Notes: generated by a model from the letters alone, not told the origin. DNA of 63,109 bases from Mycobacterium sp. 1423905.2 (GCF_001673155.1 NZ_LZLE01000130.1:1-63109); one strand, 5' to 3'; shown: positions 26,287 through 37,122, counted from the first letter of the stretch. Numbers and translations are program-made.

Positions 26287-28218
26287 ATGCGCAGCGTTTA
26301 CGCCGGCCTGCCGTTCACCACCTCCACACCAGAGATCGCTGCCGCACTTGCCGATGTCAGCATTCCGACCCTGTTGTTGTCGCTCGTGCACATCACCGGA
26401 GACCCGCGATACATCCGCGACTTCAAGCAGATGGGCGTCTTTCTCAATGAGATTCAGGGTTTCATGTCTGAGGAGGACAAGGCGCGTGCACGGGCCACCG
26501 CGGTACCCATCATCGCCGACTATCGTGACCGAGGCTGCCCGGAAACGGAGCCGTTGAGCGCTGAGCTGATCAAGGAGATGATCGACTGGGCGGCCTGCGA
26601 GCAGGTTCCGGACCCTTATCTGCCGCTGGTCGAAGAAGAGATGGACCTGGCCGGGGTGGATCCTCGCCGACCATCACCGCTGCCGGCGCAACCCGCCTCC
26701 CAACTGCCCGTCGTGGTGATCGGCTGCGGCGAGTCCGGCATACTCGCCGGAATTCGCCTACAACAGGCCAACATTCCGTTCACCATCGTGGAGAAGAACG
26801 CCGGGCCCGGCGGCACGTGGTGGGAGAACACCTATCCAGGCGCCCGCGTCGACGTCGCCAACCACTTTTACTGCTACAGCTTCGAACCCAACCACGACTG
26901 GACCCATTTCTTCGCCGAGCAGTGGGAGCTGCGCGACTACTTCACCCGGGTTCTGGACAAGCACGGGCTGCGCGAACACGTGCGGTGGAACACCGAAGTC
27001 GTTGCCGCTGAATGGAACGACGACGACGGCGTCTGGATGGTGTCACTGCGCCACAACGACGGCCGTACCGAGACGGTGGCGGCGCGAGCCGTCATCACCG
27101 CCGTCGGGCAGCTCAACCGCCCCTCTCTCCCCGATTTCGAAGGCGCAGCCTCCTTCGAGGGCCCGTCGTTTCATTCCGCGCGGTGGGATCATTCCGTCGA
27201 CCTGAGCGGTAAGCGTGTTGCTCTCGTCGGCGCCGGTGCCAGCGGTTTCCAGATCGCACCGGCGATCGCCGGAAAAGTCGAAACTCTCACGGTGTTTCAG
27301 CGCACCGCGCAATGGATGTTCCCGAATCCGATGTACCACGACGAAGTCGGTCCCGGCATGCGCTGGGCGATGCGGCACCTGCCGTTCTATGCGCGGTGGT
27401 ACCGGTTCCTGGTGTTGTGGCCCGGCGCCGACAAAGGCCTCGATGCCGCGCGCGGCGATCCGCAGTATGCCGACCAGGACTACGCCGTCAGTGACATCAA
27501 TGCCGCTGCCCGAATGATGTTCAGCCAGTGGATCACCAGCCAGATCGGTGAAGGCGATGAGCTGCTGGCCAAGGTGATGCCGGACTACCCCGCCACCGGC
27601 AAACGCACTCTGCAGGACAACGGCAGCTGGCTGCAAACCCTGCAACGCGACAATGTCGAGCTGGTGCGGACGGCGATCGAACGGATCACTCCGCGCGGCA
27701 TCGTCACCGCCGACGGCGTGCACCACGACGTCGATGTCATCGTCTATGCAACCGGCTTCCGGCATACCGACGTGTTGTGGCCATTGAACATCCGGGGTCG
27801 CAACGGGATTGACCTGCGCGCCGAGTGGGGGAGTAGACCGTACGCCTACTTGGGAATCACCGTTCCGGACTTTCCCAATCTGTTCCTTCTCTACGGGCCC
27901 GGCACTCATCTTGCGCACGGAGGCAGCCTGATCTTTCAGTCTGAGTTGCAGATGCGCTACATCGACCAATGCCTCAAGCGGCTGGCGGAAGAAGACCTGC
28001 TGTCGATGGAACCGACGCGAGAAGCAGCAGCCGAGTGGCATCAGCGGACACAGGCCGAGATCAAGAAGATGGTGTGGTCACATCCGGCCGTCAAGCACTC
28101 CTACTTCAAGAACGCCGACGGCGAGATCCACACCGTCAGCCCGTGGCGCCTCGACGAATACTGGTCTGCGGTGCGCGAACCCGATTGGGACAAATACGTT
28201 CTGCGACAGAGGAAGTGA
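26287..28218 (+). CDS. Baeyer-Villiger flavin monooxygenase with N-terminal extension (HAPMO-like)
   Basis: 643 residues. About 140 N-terminal residues precede the first Rossmann motif VVIGCGESGILAGIRLQQA. The flavin monooxygenase GGTWWENTYPGARVDV follows, then the type I Baeyer-Villiger fingerprint FEGPSFHSARWD (FxGxxxHxxxW), and the NADPH Rossmann motif VALVGAGASGFQIAP. The length and extension match 4-hydroxyacetophenone monooxygenase rather than EthA (about 490 aa). Such enzymes insert oxygen next to ketones using NADPH and O2; related actinobacterial enzymes act on steroids. The dehydrogenase 11 bp downstream probably forms an operon with it. Confidence 0.88.
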   Translation: MRSVYAGLPFTTSTPEIAAALADVSIPTLLLSLVHITGDPRYIRDFKQMGVFLNEIQGFMSEEDKARARATAVPIIADYRDRGCPETEPLSAELIKEMIDWAACEQVPDPYLPLVEEEMDLAGVDPRRPSPLPAQPASQLPVVVIGCGESGILAGIRLQQANIPFTIVEKNAGPGGTWWENTYPGARVDVANHFYCYSFEPNHDWTHFFAEQWELRDYFTRVLDKHGLREHVRWNTEVVAAEWNDDDGVWMVSLRHNDGRTETVAARAVITAVGQLNRPSLPDFEGAASFEGPSFHSARWDHSVDLSGKRVALVGAGASGFQIAPAIAGKVETLTVFQRTAQWMFPNPMYHDEVGPGMRWAMRHLPFYARWYRFLVLWPGADKGLDAARGDPQYADQDYAVSDINAAARMMFSQWITSQIGEGDELLAKVMPDYPATGKRTLQDNGSWLQTLQRDNVELVRTAIERITPRGIVTADGVHHDVDVIVYATGFRHTDVLWPLNIRGRNGIDLRAEWGSRPYAYLGITVPDFPNLFLLYGPGTHLAHGGSLIFQSELQMRYIDQCLKRLAEEDLLSMEPTREAAAEWHQRTQAEIKKMVWSHPAVKHSYFKNADGEIHTVSPWRLDEYWSAVREPDWDKYVLRQRK

Positions 28219-28228
28219 GCCCTGCACC

Positions 28229-29254
28229 ATGCGCACCGTAGTCATCGACGCGCCGCGCAGTATCCGGGTCGAGCACCACCCAGACCCGGCACTGCCTGGC
28301 CCCGACGGAGCCGTCGTCGCCATCACCGCCGCGGCCATCTGCGGTTCTGATCTGCACTTCTATGAAGGTGACTATCCATTCAGCGAGGCGGTCGCGCTCG
28401 GTCACGAAGCCATCGGCACCGTCGTCGCGGCCGGACCTCAAGTGCGCAGCGTCGAGGTCGGCGACTCGGTCCTGGTGTCGTCGGTCGCCGGGTGCGGCGC
28501 CTGCCCGGGATGCGCCACGCGCGATCCGGTCATGTGCTTCTCGGGCTTGCGCATCTTCGGGTCCGGCGCTCTCGGCGGCGCTCAAGCCGATCTGCTCGCC
28601 GTGCCGGCCGCCGACTTTCAGTTGCTCAAGATCCCGGACGGCATCACCACCGAGCAGGCGCTGCTCCTCACCGACAACCTCGCCACTGGGTGGGCGGCGG
28701 CCCACCGGGCCGACATACCCTTCGGCGGCACTGTGGCGGTGATCGGACTGGGAGCCGTCGGTCTATGCGCGCTGCGAAGCGCCTACCTGCACGGTGCCGC
28801 AGAGGTGTTCGCGATCGACCTGGTGGACGGACGCCGACAGCGGGCGGCCGACTGGGGCGCCACGCCGATCACATCCCCGGCGGCCGAGGCCATCCTGGCC
28901 GCTACCGGCGGGCGCGGTGTCGACGCGGTGATCGATGCCGTGGCGACGGATGCGTCCTTGACCGACGCGCTCAACGCCGTGCGGCCCGGCGGCACCGTTT
29001 CGGTGGTGGGCGTGCACAATCTGCAACCTTTCCCTCTTCCGGCGCTATCGTGTCTGATTCGCAGCATCACGCTGCGGATGACCACTGCTCCGGTACAGCG
29101 CACCTGGCCGGAGCTGATCCCGCTGCTCAGGTCGGGCCGCCTGAACGTCGACGGGATTTTCACCACGACACTGCCGTTGGCCGAAGCCGCGAAAGGCTAC
29201 GCCCTCGCCGAGTCGAGGACCGGTACGGACGTGAAGATACTGCTCACTCCGTAA
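28229..29254 (+). CDS. Zinc-dependent alcohol dehydrogenase (Rv1895-like)
   Basis: 341 residues. MDR fold with catalytic zinc motifs CGSDLHF and GHEAIG, structural zinc set CGACPGCATRDPVMC and cofactor motif VIGLGAVGLCALRSAYLHGA followed by Asp (AIDLVDG), indicating NAD preference. By position it corresponds to Rv1895 (384 aa), here somewhat shorter. It is 11 bp downstream of the Baeyer-Villiger monooxygenase. Together they could convert an alcohol to a ketone and then an ester or lactone, which is an inference from adjacency. Confidence 0.85.
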   Translation: MRTVVIDAPRSIRVEHHPDPALPGPDGAVVAITAAAICGSDLHFYEGDYPFSEAVALGHEAIGTVVAAGPQVRSVEVGDSVLVSSVAGCGACPGCATRDPVMCFSGLRIFGSGALGGAQADLLAVPAADFQLLKIPDGITTEQALLLTDNLATGWAAAHRADIPFGGTVAVIGLGAVGLCALRSAYLHGAAEVFAIDLVDGRRQRAADWGATPITSPAAEAILAATGGRGVDAVIDAVATDASLTDALNAVRPGGTVSVVGVHNLQPFPLPALSCLIRSITLRMTTAPVQRTWPELIPLLRSGRLNVDGIFTTTLPLAEAAKGYALAESRTGTDVKILLTP

Positions 29255-29272
29255 CCGTGCCAGCATGGTCGT

Positions 29273-30205
29273 ATGCGTTGCGCCGCAATTCAGCTCAAGG
29301 CCGTGCCCGCCGATGTGGACGCCAACCTGGCCGCTGTCGAACGGCTCGTCGAACAGGCGGTTGGCGCGGGTGCCGAAACCATCGCGTTGCCCGAGTTCTT
29401 CACCACCGGCATCGGCTTCTGGCCGGAACTTGCCGAGGCCGCCCTGCCTCCCGATGGCAAAGCGACTGAGCTGCTGAGAAGCCTGGCCCGGCGGCACGGG
29501 GTGGTCATCGGCGGATCCTTACTGGTGCGGGACCCGGATGCGAATGTGCGAAATGCCTACCTGGTCGTCACAGCAGACGGCATCGCCGGCCGCCACGACA
29601 AAGACCTCCCGACCATGTGGGAGAACGCGTTCTACGTCGGCGGGCACGACGACGGCCTGATCGACGTGGCCGGCCTCACCGTCGGCGCCGCCGTGTGCTG
29701 GGAATTGATGCGCACCCAAACGGTGCGTCGGCTCCGTGGCCGCATCGATCTGGCAATGACCGGTTCGGGTTGGTGGTCGATTCCCAGCTGGCGACCGCGC
29801 GCCGGTTTCCGCCGGTTGGAGGCGCGCAATGCCTCAACCGCGTGGCGAGCCGCCGCATCCTTTGCAACCTACGTGGGTGCTCCGGTGCTGCACGCCGCGC
29901 ACGTGGGCCCCTTGCGCTGCCGCATGCCCGGCTTACCGCTGAACTACCACGGCCGGTTCGAAGGCGGCACGATGATCGTCGCCGCCGACGGCACCATCGT
30001 CGGCCGGCGGGAAGCCGACGCGGGCGAGGGTGTCGTGGTCGCCGACATCGAAGTCGGCCGGCAGTCACCCACCCGGGAGCTTCCAAATGGATTCTGGCTG
30101 CACCCGCGCGGAGCAATCCCCGCCGCCGCGTGGCACTTTCAACGGCTACATGGCCGCCGGTATTACCGCCGGCGGGTCAACGCTGGGCAGTCCGTGTCGC
30201 CGTGA
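29273..30205 (+). CDS. Nitrilase-superfamily carbon-nitrogen hydrolase
   Basis: 310 residues. The Glu-Lys-Cys triad is visible: Glu in IALPEFFTT, Lys in [13 protein letters not shown] and Cys in GAAVCWELM. It could be a nitrilase, amidase or carbamoylase; the usual nitrilase-branch signature after Cys (CWE) hints at true nitrilase or amidase activity. It is 18 bp downstream of the dehydrogenase, so possibly a third gene of the monooxygenase operon. Its last 29 bp overlap the convergent methyltransferase gene. I recall no counterpart between Rv1895 and Rv1896c. Confidence 0.82.
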   Translation: MRCAAIQLKAVPADVDANLAAVERLVEQAVGAGAETIALPEFFTTGIGFWPELAEAALPPDGKATELLRSLARRHGVVIGGSLLVRDPDANVRNAYLVVTADGIAGRHDKDLPTMWENAFYVGGHDDGLIDVAGLTVGAAVCWELMRTQTVRRLRGRIDLAMTGSGWWSIPSWRPRAGFRRLEARNASTAWRAAASFATYVGAPVLHAAHVGPLRCRMPGLPLNYHGRFEGGTMIVAADGTIVGRREADAGEGVVVADIEVGRQSPTRELPNGFWLHPRGAIPAAAWHFQRLHGRRYYRRRVNAGQSVSP

Positions 30206-31106
30206 TGTATTGCGAGCGCATGAAACTGTCGATCTTGACGTCGACTTCGGCCGGAGTCATGCCGTAGCCCGCCTGTAACTCCGGATTGGAGCGGACGGGC
30301 AGCACGTTCCACCCGTGTGCGGCCAGCCATTCTGCGGGATCGGTTTTGGTGTCATAGGTCAGCGCCGAAAAGTCGACAGTGCCCGACATGTCCACCCCAG
30401 GATGGCTGGTTTCCAGCGCGGCCAACTGCTCGTGGTCCAACCGCGATCCGAGCGCGCCGATGGCAAGCCGGCTGCCCGGGGCGCACAACTCGCTGATCCG
30501 ATCGAACAGGGCACTCTGCGCATCGTCGGTCAGATAGGGCAATATCCCCTCCACCGACCATGCGCTGGGTGTGCGCGGGTCGAACCCAGCGCCTTTCAAT
30601 GGCACCGACCAGTCGGTACGCAAGTCCGCTGCGACCTCACGCCGGATCGCATTCGGCGTTGCGCCGTGCTCATCGAGCACCCGGGCTTTGAATTCCAGCA
30701 CCTTGGGTAGGTCCACCTCGTAAACCGTTGTCCGCGAAGGCCATGGCAGCCGATAAGCCCGCGAGTCGAGGCCCGCGGCGACGATGACCGCCTGAGAGAT
30801 ACCCGCATGGCCGGCGACGGTGAAGAAGTCGTCGAAGAACCGCGTCTGCACGCCGTACAGCCGGGGAAAGGTCGCCTCGTCCTCCGACGTTGCGGGGTTG
30901 GCCAACAGTCCGGTCAGATACGGGTCACCTGAGGCGTTGATGAAGAGCTTGGCGTATTCGTCGCGAACCAGCGGTTGTTCGCTCACCGCATGCAGCGCAC
31001 GCCATCCCGCCACCAGCAGCGCGGTGTAGCCCACGCTGCTGACAATGTCCCACTGGTCGTCGTCGGAACGCAGCGAGCCGAACTCAGGTGTGGTCATCAC
31101 TGCCAA
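30177..31106 (-). CDS. SAM-dependent methyltransferase (Rv1896c-like)
   Basis: 309 residues, close to Rv1896c (303). It belongs to the large mycobacterial family recognised by [25 protein letters not shown] at the start, [17 protein letters not shown] (SAM-binding motif I), [13 protein letters not shown] (acidic residue of motif II) and [14 protein letters not shown]. These are putative leucine carboxymethyltransferase-type O-methyltransferases, known from one structure with bound SAM-like ligand. The natural substrate is unknown. Its 3' end overlaps the nitrilase gene on the opposite strand. Confidence 0.88.
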   Translation of the reverse strand: MAVMTTPEFGSLRSDDDQWDIVSSVGYTALLVAGWRALHAVSEQPLVRDEYAKLFINASGDPYLTGLLANPATSEDEATFPRLYGVQTRFFDDFFTVAGHAGISQAVIVAAGLDSRAYRLPWPSRTTVYEVDLPKVLEFKARVLDEHGATPNAIRREVAADLRTDWSVPLKGAGFDPRTPSAWSVEGILPYLTDDAQSALFDRISELCAPGSRLAIGALGSRLDHEQLAALETSHPGVDMSGTVDFSALTYDTKTDPAEWLAAHGWNVLPVRSNPELQAGYGMTPAEVDVKIDSFMRSQYITATRTAQR

Positions 31107-31126
31107 CCTACCCCCAGCGCCACGGC

Positions 31127-31558
31127 TCAGAGCTCCAGTAATACCGTCACCGGCCCGTCATTGACCAATGCGACTTGCATGTGCGCACCGAAGACCCCGG
31201 TTTCGACTTGTGCACCGAATCCCCGCAGTGCGTCGGCGAACACCGCGACCAGCGGCTCGGCAATGGCACCGGGCGCGGCCGCATTCCAGGACGGCCGCCG
31301 GCCTTTCGCGGTGTCGGCGTACAAGGTGAATTGGCTGACGACCAATATCGGTGCGTTGACATCCGATGCGGATTTCTCATCGGCCAGAATCCGCATCTTC
31401 CAGAGCTTCTCCGCCAGTCGCTGAGCCTGCTGAGCCTGATCGGTATGGGTGACACCGACGAATGCCAACAGACCTTGCCGCTGCGGCCGGATCGCACCGA
31501 CCACATGCCCGTCGACCGACACCGCCGCCGATGAGACCCGTTGCACCAGAACCCGCAT
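31127..31558 (-). CDS. dtd: D-aminoacyl-tRNA deacylase
   Basis: 143 residues, the length of Rv1897c. The DTD signature motifs SQFTLYAD (SQxT) and NDGPVTV (NxGPxT, carrying the chirality-selecting cis-Gly-Pro) are both intact. The cytosolic dimer hydrolyses D-amino acids and glycine mischarged on tRNA. The methyltransferase follows 20 bp downstream on the same strand. ATG 31558 starts with the standard [11 protein letters not shown]. Confidence 0.95.
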   Translation of the reverse strand: MRVLVQRVSSAAVSVDGHVVGAIRPQRQGLLAFVGVTHTDQAQQAQRLAEKLWKMRILADEKSASDVNAPILVVSQFTLYADTAKGRRPSWNAAAPGAIAEPLVAVFADALRGFGAQVETGVFGAHMQVALVNDGPVTVLLEL

Positions 31559-31598
31559 GGAGCTCGATGCTGCCAGGTCTAGTAGATAGGCTTATCGA

Positions 31599-31913
31599 GT
31601 GTCCTTGCTCGTCGCGTTCTCTGTCACGCCGTTGGGTGTGGGCGAGGGCGTCGGTGAGATCGTTGCCGACGCCGTGCGTGTAGTCAGAGAGTCCGGTCTG
31701 CCCAACAAGACCGATGCCATGTTCACCGTCATCGAAGGTGACTCCTGGGAAGAGGTCATGGGCGTGGTGCAGCGCGCCGTGGCCGCCGTGGCCGCTCGCG
31801 CGCCACGAGTGAGCACGGTGATCAAGGCAGACTGGCGCCCATCGGTCACCGACGCGATGACGCAGAAGGTGCAGTCCGTCGAGCAGCACCTGGCCACACC
31901 GCCGAACGCCTGA
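31599..31913 (+). CDS. MTH1187/YkoF-like thiamine-binding family protein (Rv1898-like)
   Basis: 104 residues from GTG 31599, near the 102 of Rv1898. The ferredoxin-like fold is suggested by [27 protein letters not shown] and the later [19 protein letters not shown]. Family members bind thiamine or a related ligand and form tetramers. The role in mycobacteria is unknown. It is divergent from dtd (41 bp) and 20 bp upstream of cinA. Confidence 0.82.
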   Translation: MSLLVAFSVTPLGVGEGVGEIVADAVRVVRESGLPNKTDAMFTVIEGDSWEEVMGVVQRAVAAVAARAPRVSTVIKADWRPSVTDAMTQKVQSVEQHLATPPNA

Positions 31914-31933
31914 AAGCTGCCCTGCGTAGGCTC

Positions 31934-33217
31934 ATGCCAGTGAGCGCACGCGCGGGGATCGTGGTCACCGGAACCGAAGTCTTGACCGGTCGTGTTCAGG
32001 ACGCGAACGGTCCCTGGCTCGCCGATCGGCTACTCGAACTGGGCATCGAGCTTGCCCATATCACCATCTGCGGTGACCGCCCAGCCGACATCGAGGCTCA
32101 GCTGCACTTCCTGGCCGATCAGGGCGTGGATTTGATCATCACCAGCGGAGGACTGGGGCCTACTGCCGACGACATGACCGTTCCGGTGGTGGCACGGTTC
32201 TGCGGTCGCGAGTTGGTGCTGGACGACGAACTGGAGAACCGGATCGCCGAAATCCTCAAGTCCTTGATGGCTCGCAATCCGGGCTTCGACCCGGGAAACT
32301 TCGACTCGGTGCGTGCCGCTAACCGAAAACAGGCCATGATCCCGGCAGGAGCAGAGGTGATCGACCCGGTAGGCACCGCCCCCGGCGTGGTGGTTCCGGG
32401 CAAGCCCGCGGTGATGGTGTTACCCGGTCCGCCGCGTGAACTGCAACCGATGTGGAAAACGGCGATCCAGACACCGGCGGCTCAGCAGTCGATCGCCGGC
32501 CGGACGACCTACCGTCAGGAGACGGTGCGGATGTTCGGCCTGCCCGAGTCGGGACTGGCCGAGACGTTGCGCGCCGCGGAGGCCGCCATCCCGGGCTTCG
32601 ATTCCCTCGAGATCACCACCTGCTTGCGGCGGGGAGAAATCGAGATGGTCACCCGATACGAGCCCGACGACGCAGCGGTGTACGCGGAATTGACCCAACT
32701 GCTGCGTGACCGCCATGGCGAGCAGGTGTTCTCCGAAGACGGCGCCCGGGTGGACGATCTGGTCGCGCGACTGCTGGCCGGCCGGCGCATCGCGACCGCC
32801 GAATCGTGTACCGCGGGACTGCTGGCGGCACGATTGACCGACCGGCCCGGGTCATCCGAATACGTGCTCGGCGGTGTGGTGTCCTACTCCAACGATGCCA
32901 AGTCGCAGCTGCTCGGAGTCGACCCGGCGCTGATCGAGGCCCACGGCGCGGTTTCGGAGCCGGTGGCCGACGCGATGGCGGTGGGCGCGTTGCAACGCTT
33001 CAGCGCCGATACCGCGGTGGCGATCACCGGGGTTGCCGGACCGGGTGGCGGGACCGCCGAAAAACCCGTGGGCACAGTGTCTTTCGCGGTCTTGTTGGAC
33101 GACGGCCGCAAAGTCACCCGGACGCTGCGGCTGCCTGGAAATCGCTCCGATATCCGCGAACGCTCCACCACCGTGGCGATGCACTTGCTGCGGCGCACTC
33201 TGACCGCTCCGCGCTGA
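31934..33217 (+). CDS. cinA: CinA-family nicotinamide-nucleotide amidohydrolase/ADP-ribose-type pyrophosphatase
   Basis: 427 residues, matching Rv1901 (430). The N-terminal COG1058 domain carries [21 protein letters not shown] and [14 protein letters not shown]. The C-terminal PncC domain begins near residue 275 and shows [16 protein letters not shown] (catalytic Ser), [11 protein letters not shown] and [12 protein letters not shown]. PncC deamidates NMN for NAD recycling. The lppD and lipJ genes that separate Rv1898 from cinA in M. tuberculosis are absent here, leaving cinA directly after the MTH1187-like gene. Confidence 0.93.
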   Translation: MPVSARAGIVVTGTEVLTGRVQDANGPWLADRLLELGIELAHITICGDRPADIEAQLHFLADQGVDLIITSGGLGPTADDMTVPVVARFCGRELVLDDELENRIAEILKSLMARNPGFDPGNFDSVRAANRKQAMIPAGAEVIDPVGTAPGVVVPGKPAVMVLPGPPRELQPMWKTAIQTPAAQQSIAGRTTYRQETVRMFGLPESGLAETLRAAEAAIPGFDSLEITTCLRRGEIEMVTRYEPDDAAVYAELTQLLRDRHGEQVFSEDGARVDDLVARLLAGRRIATAESCTAGLLAARLTDRPGSSEYVLGGVVSYSNDAKSQLLGVDPALIEAHGAVSEPVADAMAVGALQRFSADTAVAITGVAGPGGGTAEKPVGTVSFAVLLDDGRKVTRTLRLPGNRSDIRERSTTVAMHLLRRTLTAPR

Positions 33218-33218
33218 G

Positions 33219-34511
33219 TCACGTCGCTTGGGTTGGCAGGAAAGCGGTTTGGTCGGTGCCGAACCGGATTCCGGTGGCATCCCGGCCGACGAACGTCAAT
33301 AAGGCGACCATCAACAACACTGGCACGATGGTCGCAGCCAAGGCGAACGGGTAGCCGTGAGATTCGGCCAGCCGCTCCTGTATCGGTAAATTGAACGCCG
33401 CTAGCAGATTTCCGAGCTGGTAGGTCACCCCGGGATAGAGACCTCGGATGGCGTCCGGAGACAGCTCGGTGAGATGCGCCGGAATCACGCCCCAGGCACC
33501 CTGGACGCAGACCTGCATCAGGAACGAGCCCAGACATAGCATCGCCGCACTGTGCGAATAGGCAAACAGCGGCACGATCGGCAACCCCAGCAGGGCGCAG
33601 AACACGACGGTGTAACGACGGCTGAACCGCTGGGAAAGCGTGCCGAAGAACAAGCCGCCCACGATGGCTCCGACGTTGTACACCAACACAATCCATTTAG
33701 CGGTCGCACTGGACAAACCGGCGCCGTGATTCGCGGTCGCGGTCAAGAACGTGGGGTAGACGTCCTGGGTGCCGTGGCTCATCCAGTTGAAGGCGGTCAT
33801 GAGCAACACCAGGTAGAAGAACCGGCGTACGATCGCCCCTTCGCGCAGCACGTCCCGGATCCTGGTTTTGGTCAGTTCCATCCGGTTCTGCGCGGCTTCC
33901 CACACCTCGGATTCTTCGACCCGGTAACGGAGTAGCAGGCTGATCAACGCCGGAATGATGGAGAGGCCGAACAACCAGCGCCAGGACAGATTCAGCCAGT
34001 TCATCACCACCAGCGACGCCACCGTCGCCAGCAGGTAACCGAAGGCGTACCCCTCCTGCAGCAGACCGGAGAAGAAGCCGCGGCGCTGTGCGGGCACTTT
34101 TTCCATTGCCAGCGCCGCGCCCAGCCCCCATTCCCCGCCCATGCCGATGCCGTAGAGCAGCCGCAGAATCACCAGCACCGTGAAGTTCGGCGCGAAGGCG
34201 CACAGAAAACCGACCACCGAATAAAAGGCCACGTCGACCATCAGCGGGACCCGCCGACCGACCCGGTCGGCCCACAGTCCGAACAGGAGAGCGCCCACTG
34301 GACGCATGGCCAGGGTGGCGGTGGTGACGAAAGCGACTTCGGTCTTGCTGTGGTGGAAGGTCCTGGCGATGTCCGCGTAGACCAGCACCACGAGGAAATA
34401 GTCGAATGCGTCCATCGTCCAGCCCAGGAAGGCCGCGACGAACGAATTGCGTTGATCACTGGTCAACCGCTGTGTTGTCACGTCGACATCGTGCAGTACC
34501 CGATGGCGCAA
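33219..34511 (-). CDS. nanT: MFS proton symporter (Rv1902c/NanT-like)
   Basis: 430 residues with about 12 transmembrane segments; GTG 34481 would give 420, near the 422 of Rv1902c. TM1 reads [22 protein letters not shown], and the first loop [15 protein letters not shown] is the MFS signature. The sequence groups with the aromatic-acid/sialate H+ symporter type. The name nanT follows the M. tuberculosis annotation; no sialate catabolism genes are nearby, so the transported acid is unknown. It ends one base after the cinA stop and is divergent from the amidohydrolase gene. Confidence 0.8.
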   Translation of the reverse strand: MRHRVLHDVDVTTQRLTSDQRNSFVAAFLGWTMDAFDYFLVVLVYADIARTFHHSKTEVAFVTTATLAMRPVGALLFGLWADRVGRRVPLMVDVAFYSVVGFLCAFAPNFTVLVILRLLYGIGMGGEWGLGAALAMEKVPAQRRGFFSGLLQEGYAFGYLLATVASLVVMNWLNLSWRWLFGLSIIPALISLLLRYRVEESEVWEAAQNRMELTKTRIRDVLREGAIVRRFFYLVLLMTAFNWMSHGTQDVYPTFLTATANHGAGLSSATAKWIVLVYNVGAIVGGLFFGTLSQRFSRRYTVVFCALLGLPIVPLFAYSHSAAMLCLGSFLMQVCVQGAWGVIPAHLTELSPDAIRGLYPGVTYQLGNLLAAFNLPIQERLAESHGYPFALAATIVPVLLMVALLTFVGRDATGIRFGTDQTAFLPTQAT

Positions 34512-34552
34512 GGCGACCCGGGGGGCCGCCGGCGGGAGTAAGTTGCGAATGC

Positions 34553-35620
34553 ATGCGAATCATCGATGCCGATGGGCACGTCGCCGAGAATCCGACCCTG
34601 GCGATCGAAGCACTCCAGCGTTGGCCCGACCATGTCAAGCCCAGTACGGATAGACGGCTACGGCTGATGATCGAGGGCCGTAACTATCCCGAAGACCGCG
34701 GACCTGGCGCGGGTTGTCCGCCCGAGCACGGCATCACCAAGGCCCCGGACATTCACTGTTCGACCCCCGAAGGCGTGCTGGGCGACGCTGACCGCGACCA
34801 CATCGACACCATGGTGCTGTATCCCAGTTTGGGTCTATGCGTCCCCACCCTCGAGGACCCCGACTTCGCGGCCGGATTCGCACGTCTCTACAACCAGTGG
34901 ATTGCCGATTACTGCGCTCCGACCAACGGCAGGTTGCGTGGGGTCGGGGTGACCCCGATCGAACACGGCGAGGTGGCGATCGACGTCATGCGCGAAGCCA
35001 AGGGTCTCGGCCTGGTTGCGACGCTGGTGCCGCCGGCCCTTAAGACCCGCAACCTCGACCACCCCGACCTCGACCCGTTCTACGCGGCCGCTGTGGAACT
35101 GCAGATGCCGCTTGGCATTCACGGCGCGCCAGGCATCCACCTGCCCAAGATCGGAGTCGATCGCTTCACCAACTACATCCAGGTGCACTGCATCAGTTTT
35201 CCCTTCGATCAGATGACGGCGATGACCGCTCTGGTATCCGGCGGCGTCTTCGAGCGCCATCCGCAACTGCGGGTGGCCTTCCTCGAAGCGGGCGCGGGTT
35301 GGGTCCCGTTCTTCATCGATCGCCTGCACGAGCACTACGAGAAGCGCGGCGACTGGATCGAGCGAGGCTGGCGTCGCGATCCGCATGAGTATCTACAGGC
35401 GGGCAATATCTGGGTGACGTGCGAACCCGAAGAACCCATCTTGCCCGGAGTGATCGACGTGCTCGGTGACGAATTCATCATGTTCGCCAGCGACTACCCA
35501 CACTGGGACGGCGAGTGGCCGGAGAGCACCAAGCATCTGCGTAATCGGCAAGACATCACCGAGACAGCGCGCGAGAAGATCGGCGGGCTGAATGCTCAGC
35601 GCTTCTACGCTCTGAATTGA
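34553..35620 (+). CDS. Amidohydrolase family 2 (ACMSD-like) protein
   Basis: 355 residues from ATG 34553, chosen because [12 protein letters not shown] is the standard start; GCGGGAGTAAG precedes it. In family 2 the first metal motif is often HxH; here DADGH supplies a variant with a single His. Further ligands are suggested by GIHGAPG, the [21 protein letters not shown] segment and the late [13 protein letters not shown] (Asp and His). Such enzymes decarboxylate or hydrolyse aromatic or carboxylate compounds. It is divergent from the NanT-like symporter, which could import its substrate; that link is inference. Confidence 0.82.
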   Translation: MRIIDADGHVAENPTLAIEALQRWPDHVKPSTDRRLRLMIEGRNYPEDRGPGAGCPPEHGITKAPDIHCSTPEGVLGDADRDHIDTMVLYPSLGLCVPTLEDPDFAAGFARLYNQWIADYCAPTNGRLRGVGVTPIEHGEVAIDVMREAKGLGLVATLVPPALKTRNLDHPDLDPFYAAAVELQMPLGIHGAPGIHLPKIGVDRFTNYIQVHCISFPFDQMTAMTALVSGGVFERHPQLRVAFLEAGAGWVPFFIDRLHEHYEKRGDWIERGWRRDPHEYLQAGNIWVTCEPEEPILPGVIDVLGDEFIMFASDYPHWDGEWPESTKHLRNRQDITETAREKIGGLNAQRFYALN

Positions 35621-35647
35621 CTCCAGCGGCGCACTCGTCGACGGAAG

Positions 35648-36430
35648 CTAGCGCCCCTGCCAGCGGGGCGGCCGCTTCTCGGCGAACGCACGGGGTCCCT
35701 CTTTGGCGTCCTCGGTGGTGAAAATTCGGTCGCTGTGCCGGGTCTCGTTGACATAGGCATCCTCGAGGTCCAGCGCAAGGCCCTCGACGGCTGATTGCTT
35801 GGTGGCGAAGACCGCCAGCGGTGCGTTGGCCGCGATGCGCTCGGCGTAGTCGTAGGCGGTATCCAACAATTGGTGCGCGGGAACCACCTGGTTGATCAGT
35901 CCCATTGCCAGCGCCCGCTGCGCGTCCACCATGTCGGCGGTCAACAGCAACTCCATCGCGAGCGCATACGGCAGCTGCCGCGGCAGCCGCACGGTGCTGC
36001 CACCACCGGCGAATAGACCGCGCTTGGGTTCCATCACCGCAAAGCGCGCCTCGGGCACTGCCACTCGGATGTCGGTGCACCCGAGCATCTCGAAACCACC
36101 CGCGACACAAAACCCGTTGACCGCCGCCACAATCGGCTTGTACACCGGGAACCGGTGCAACACGGCGTGTATCGCATCCTCTTTGTCCCAGCCTTCAGGC
36201 TGCGGCAGCTCACCGGTCAACTCGGGAATGAACTTCTTGAGATCCGCACCGGTGCAGAAATCCTGCCCGACGCCGGTGACGACCGCGACCCACGCATCGT
36301 CGTCGTCGCGGAATGCGGCCCACGCGCGCGCCAGATCGCGAAAGTGCTCCATGTCAAGCGAGTTGCGCGCTTGGGGCCGATTGATGGTGATCGTGACAAT
36401 GTGCGCACTCTTGGTGTAATCAATGCTCAC
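35648..36430 (-). CDS. Enoyl-CoA hydratase/isomerase family protein
   Basis: 260 residues. Crotonase elements are TGVGQDFCTGADLKKF (about 52-67) and AAVNGFCVAGGFEMLGCTDIRVA (about 103-125). The Glu in GGFEMLG is in the position of the first catalytic acid of true hydratases, and the following EPKRGLFAGGGSTVRLPR region completes the pocket. It may act in beta-oxidation of an unusual acyl-CoA. It converges on the amidohydrolase gene (27 bp apart) and its promoter faces the STAS gene. Confidence 0.83.
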   Translation of the reverse strand: MSIDYTKSAHIVTITINRPQARNSLDMEHFRDLARAWAAFRDDDDAWVAVVTGVGQDFCTGADLKKFIPELTGELPQPEGWDKEDAIHAVLHRFPVYKPIVAAVNGFCVAGGFEMLGCTDIRVAVPEARFAVMEPKRGLFAGGGSTVRLPRQLPYALAMELLLTADMVDAQRALAMGLINQVVPAHQLLDTAYDYAERIAANAPLAVFATKQSAVEGLALDLEDAYVNETRHSDRIFTTEDAKEGPRAFAEKRPPRWQGR

Positions 36431-36648
36431 GAGATTTGTCCGTTGTCGTCCATTTCGCCCAATTACGGTCGCCGGTTAGGTCACAATGTGTTGCCGTAGG
36501 GCCTTTGACGAGGCCGTCATTGACACCAGAAAGTCGTTGTCCACAGATGAGAATTGTCGTTTGGACATCCTAGGTTGTCAGGGACTGTTAGACATATGCT
36601 TAGTAACACGGGCTCATCGGCGATCACCGAACTCCTCGACGACGGGAC

Positions 36649-37080
36649 ATGCAGAACATGAAAACTGCCGCGGTCGGAACAACTTCGAGTCCACCGAGCA
36701 GGCGGCCCGGTTCGCAGCCCAGCGACCCGCACAGCGGTCTGCGATCGGTCACCGAGACCACCGGTTCTGCAGTCGTCGTGCATGTCGGTGGTGACGTCGA
36801 CGCCAGCAATGAGGCCGTGTGGCGGCGTCTGGTGACCCGGAACGCGTCCGTCGCCATCGCGCCCGGCCCCTTCGTCGTCGACATCCGCGACGCCGAGTTC
36901 CTGGGCTCGTGCGCGTACGCCGTTCTGGCGCAGGAGTCGGTGAAGTGCGGCCGACGCGGCGTGAGTTTGCGCCTGGTTACCAGTCAGCCGATCGTGGCGC
37001 GGACCATCGCCGCGTGCGGACTGCGCCGGCTGCTGCCGATGTATACCTCTGTCGAGACCGCGCTGGCCCCGACCGGCTGA
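36649..37080 (+). CDS. STAS-domain anti-anti-sigma factor-like protein (Rv1904-like)
   Basis: 143 residues, identical in length to Rv1904. After a disordered 35-residue N-terminus the STAS fold follows: AVVVHVGGDVDASNEAVWRRLV, FVVDIRDAEFLGSCAYAVL and LRLVTSQPIVARTIAACGLRRLLPM. The usual phosphorylation motif DSSG is replaced by GSCA, retaining one Ser. Such proteins bind anti-sigma kinases and release a sigma factor when dephosphorylated. No sigma or anti-sigma gene is nearby. Rv1903 appears absent upstream. Confidence 0.8.
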   Translation: MQNMKTAAVGTTSSPPSRRPGSQPSDPHSGLRSVTETTGSAVVVHVGGDVDASNEAVWRRLVTRNASVAIAPGPFVVDIRDAEFLGSCAYAVLAQESVKCGRRGVSLRLVTSQPIVARTIAACGLRRLLPMYTSVETALAPTG

Positions 37081-37122
37081 TCGTCAGCAACTGACCGACG
37101 CGGCGCACCTCGCCAAGGCCAC

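Noticed and set aside
36559..36586. SigF-like promoter (GTTT ... GGGACT) before the STAS gene
   Set aside because: The spacer is 18 nt and the -10 element departs from GGGTAT; too weak to report.
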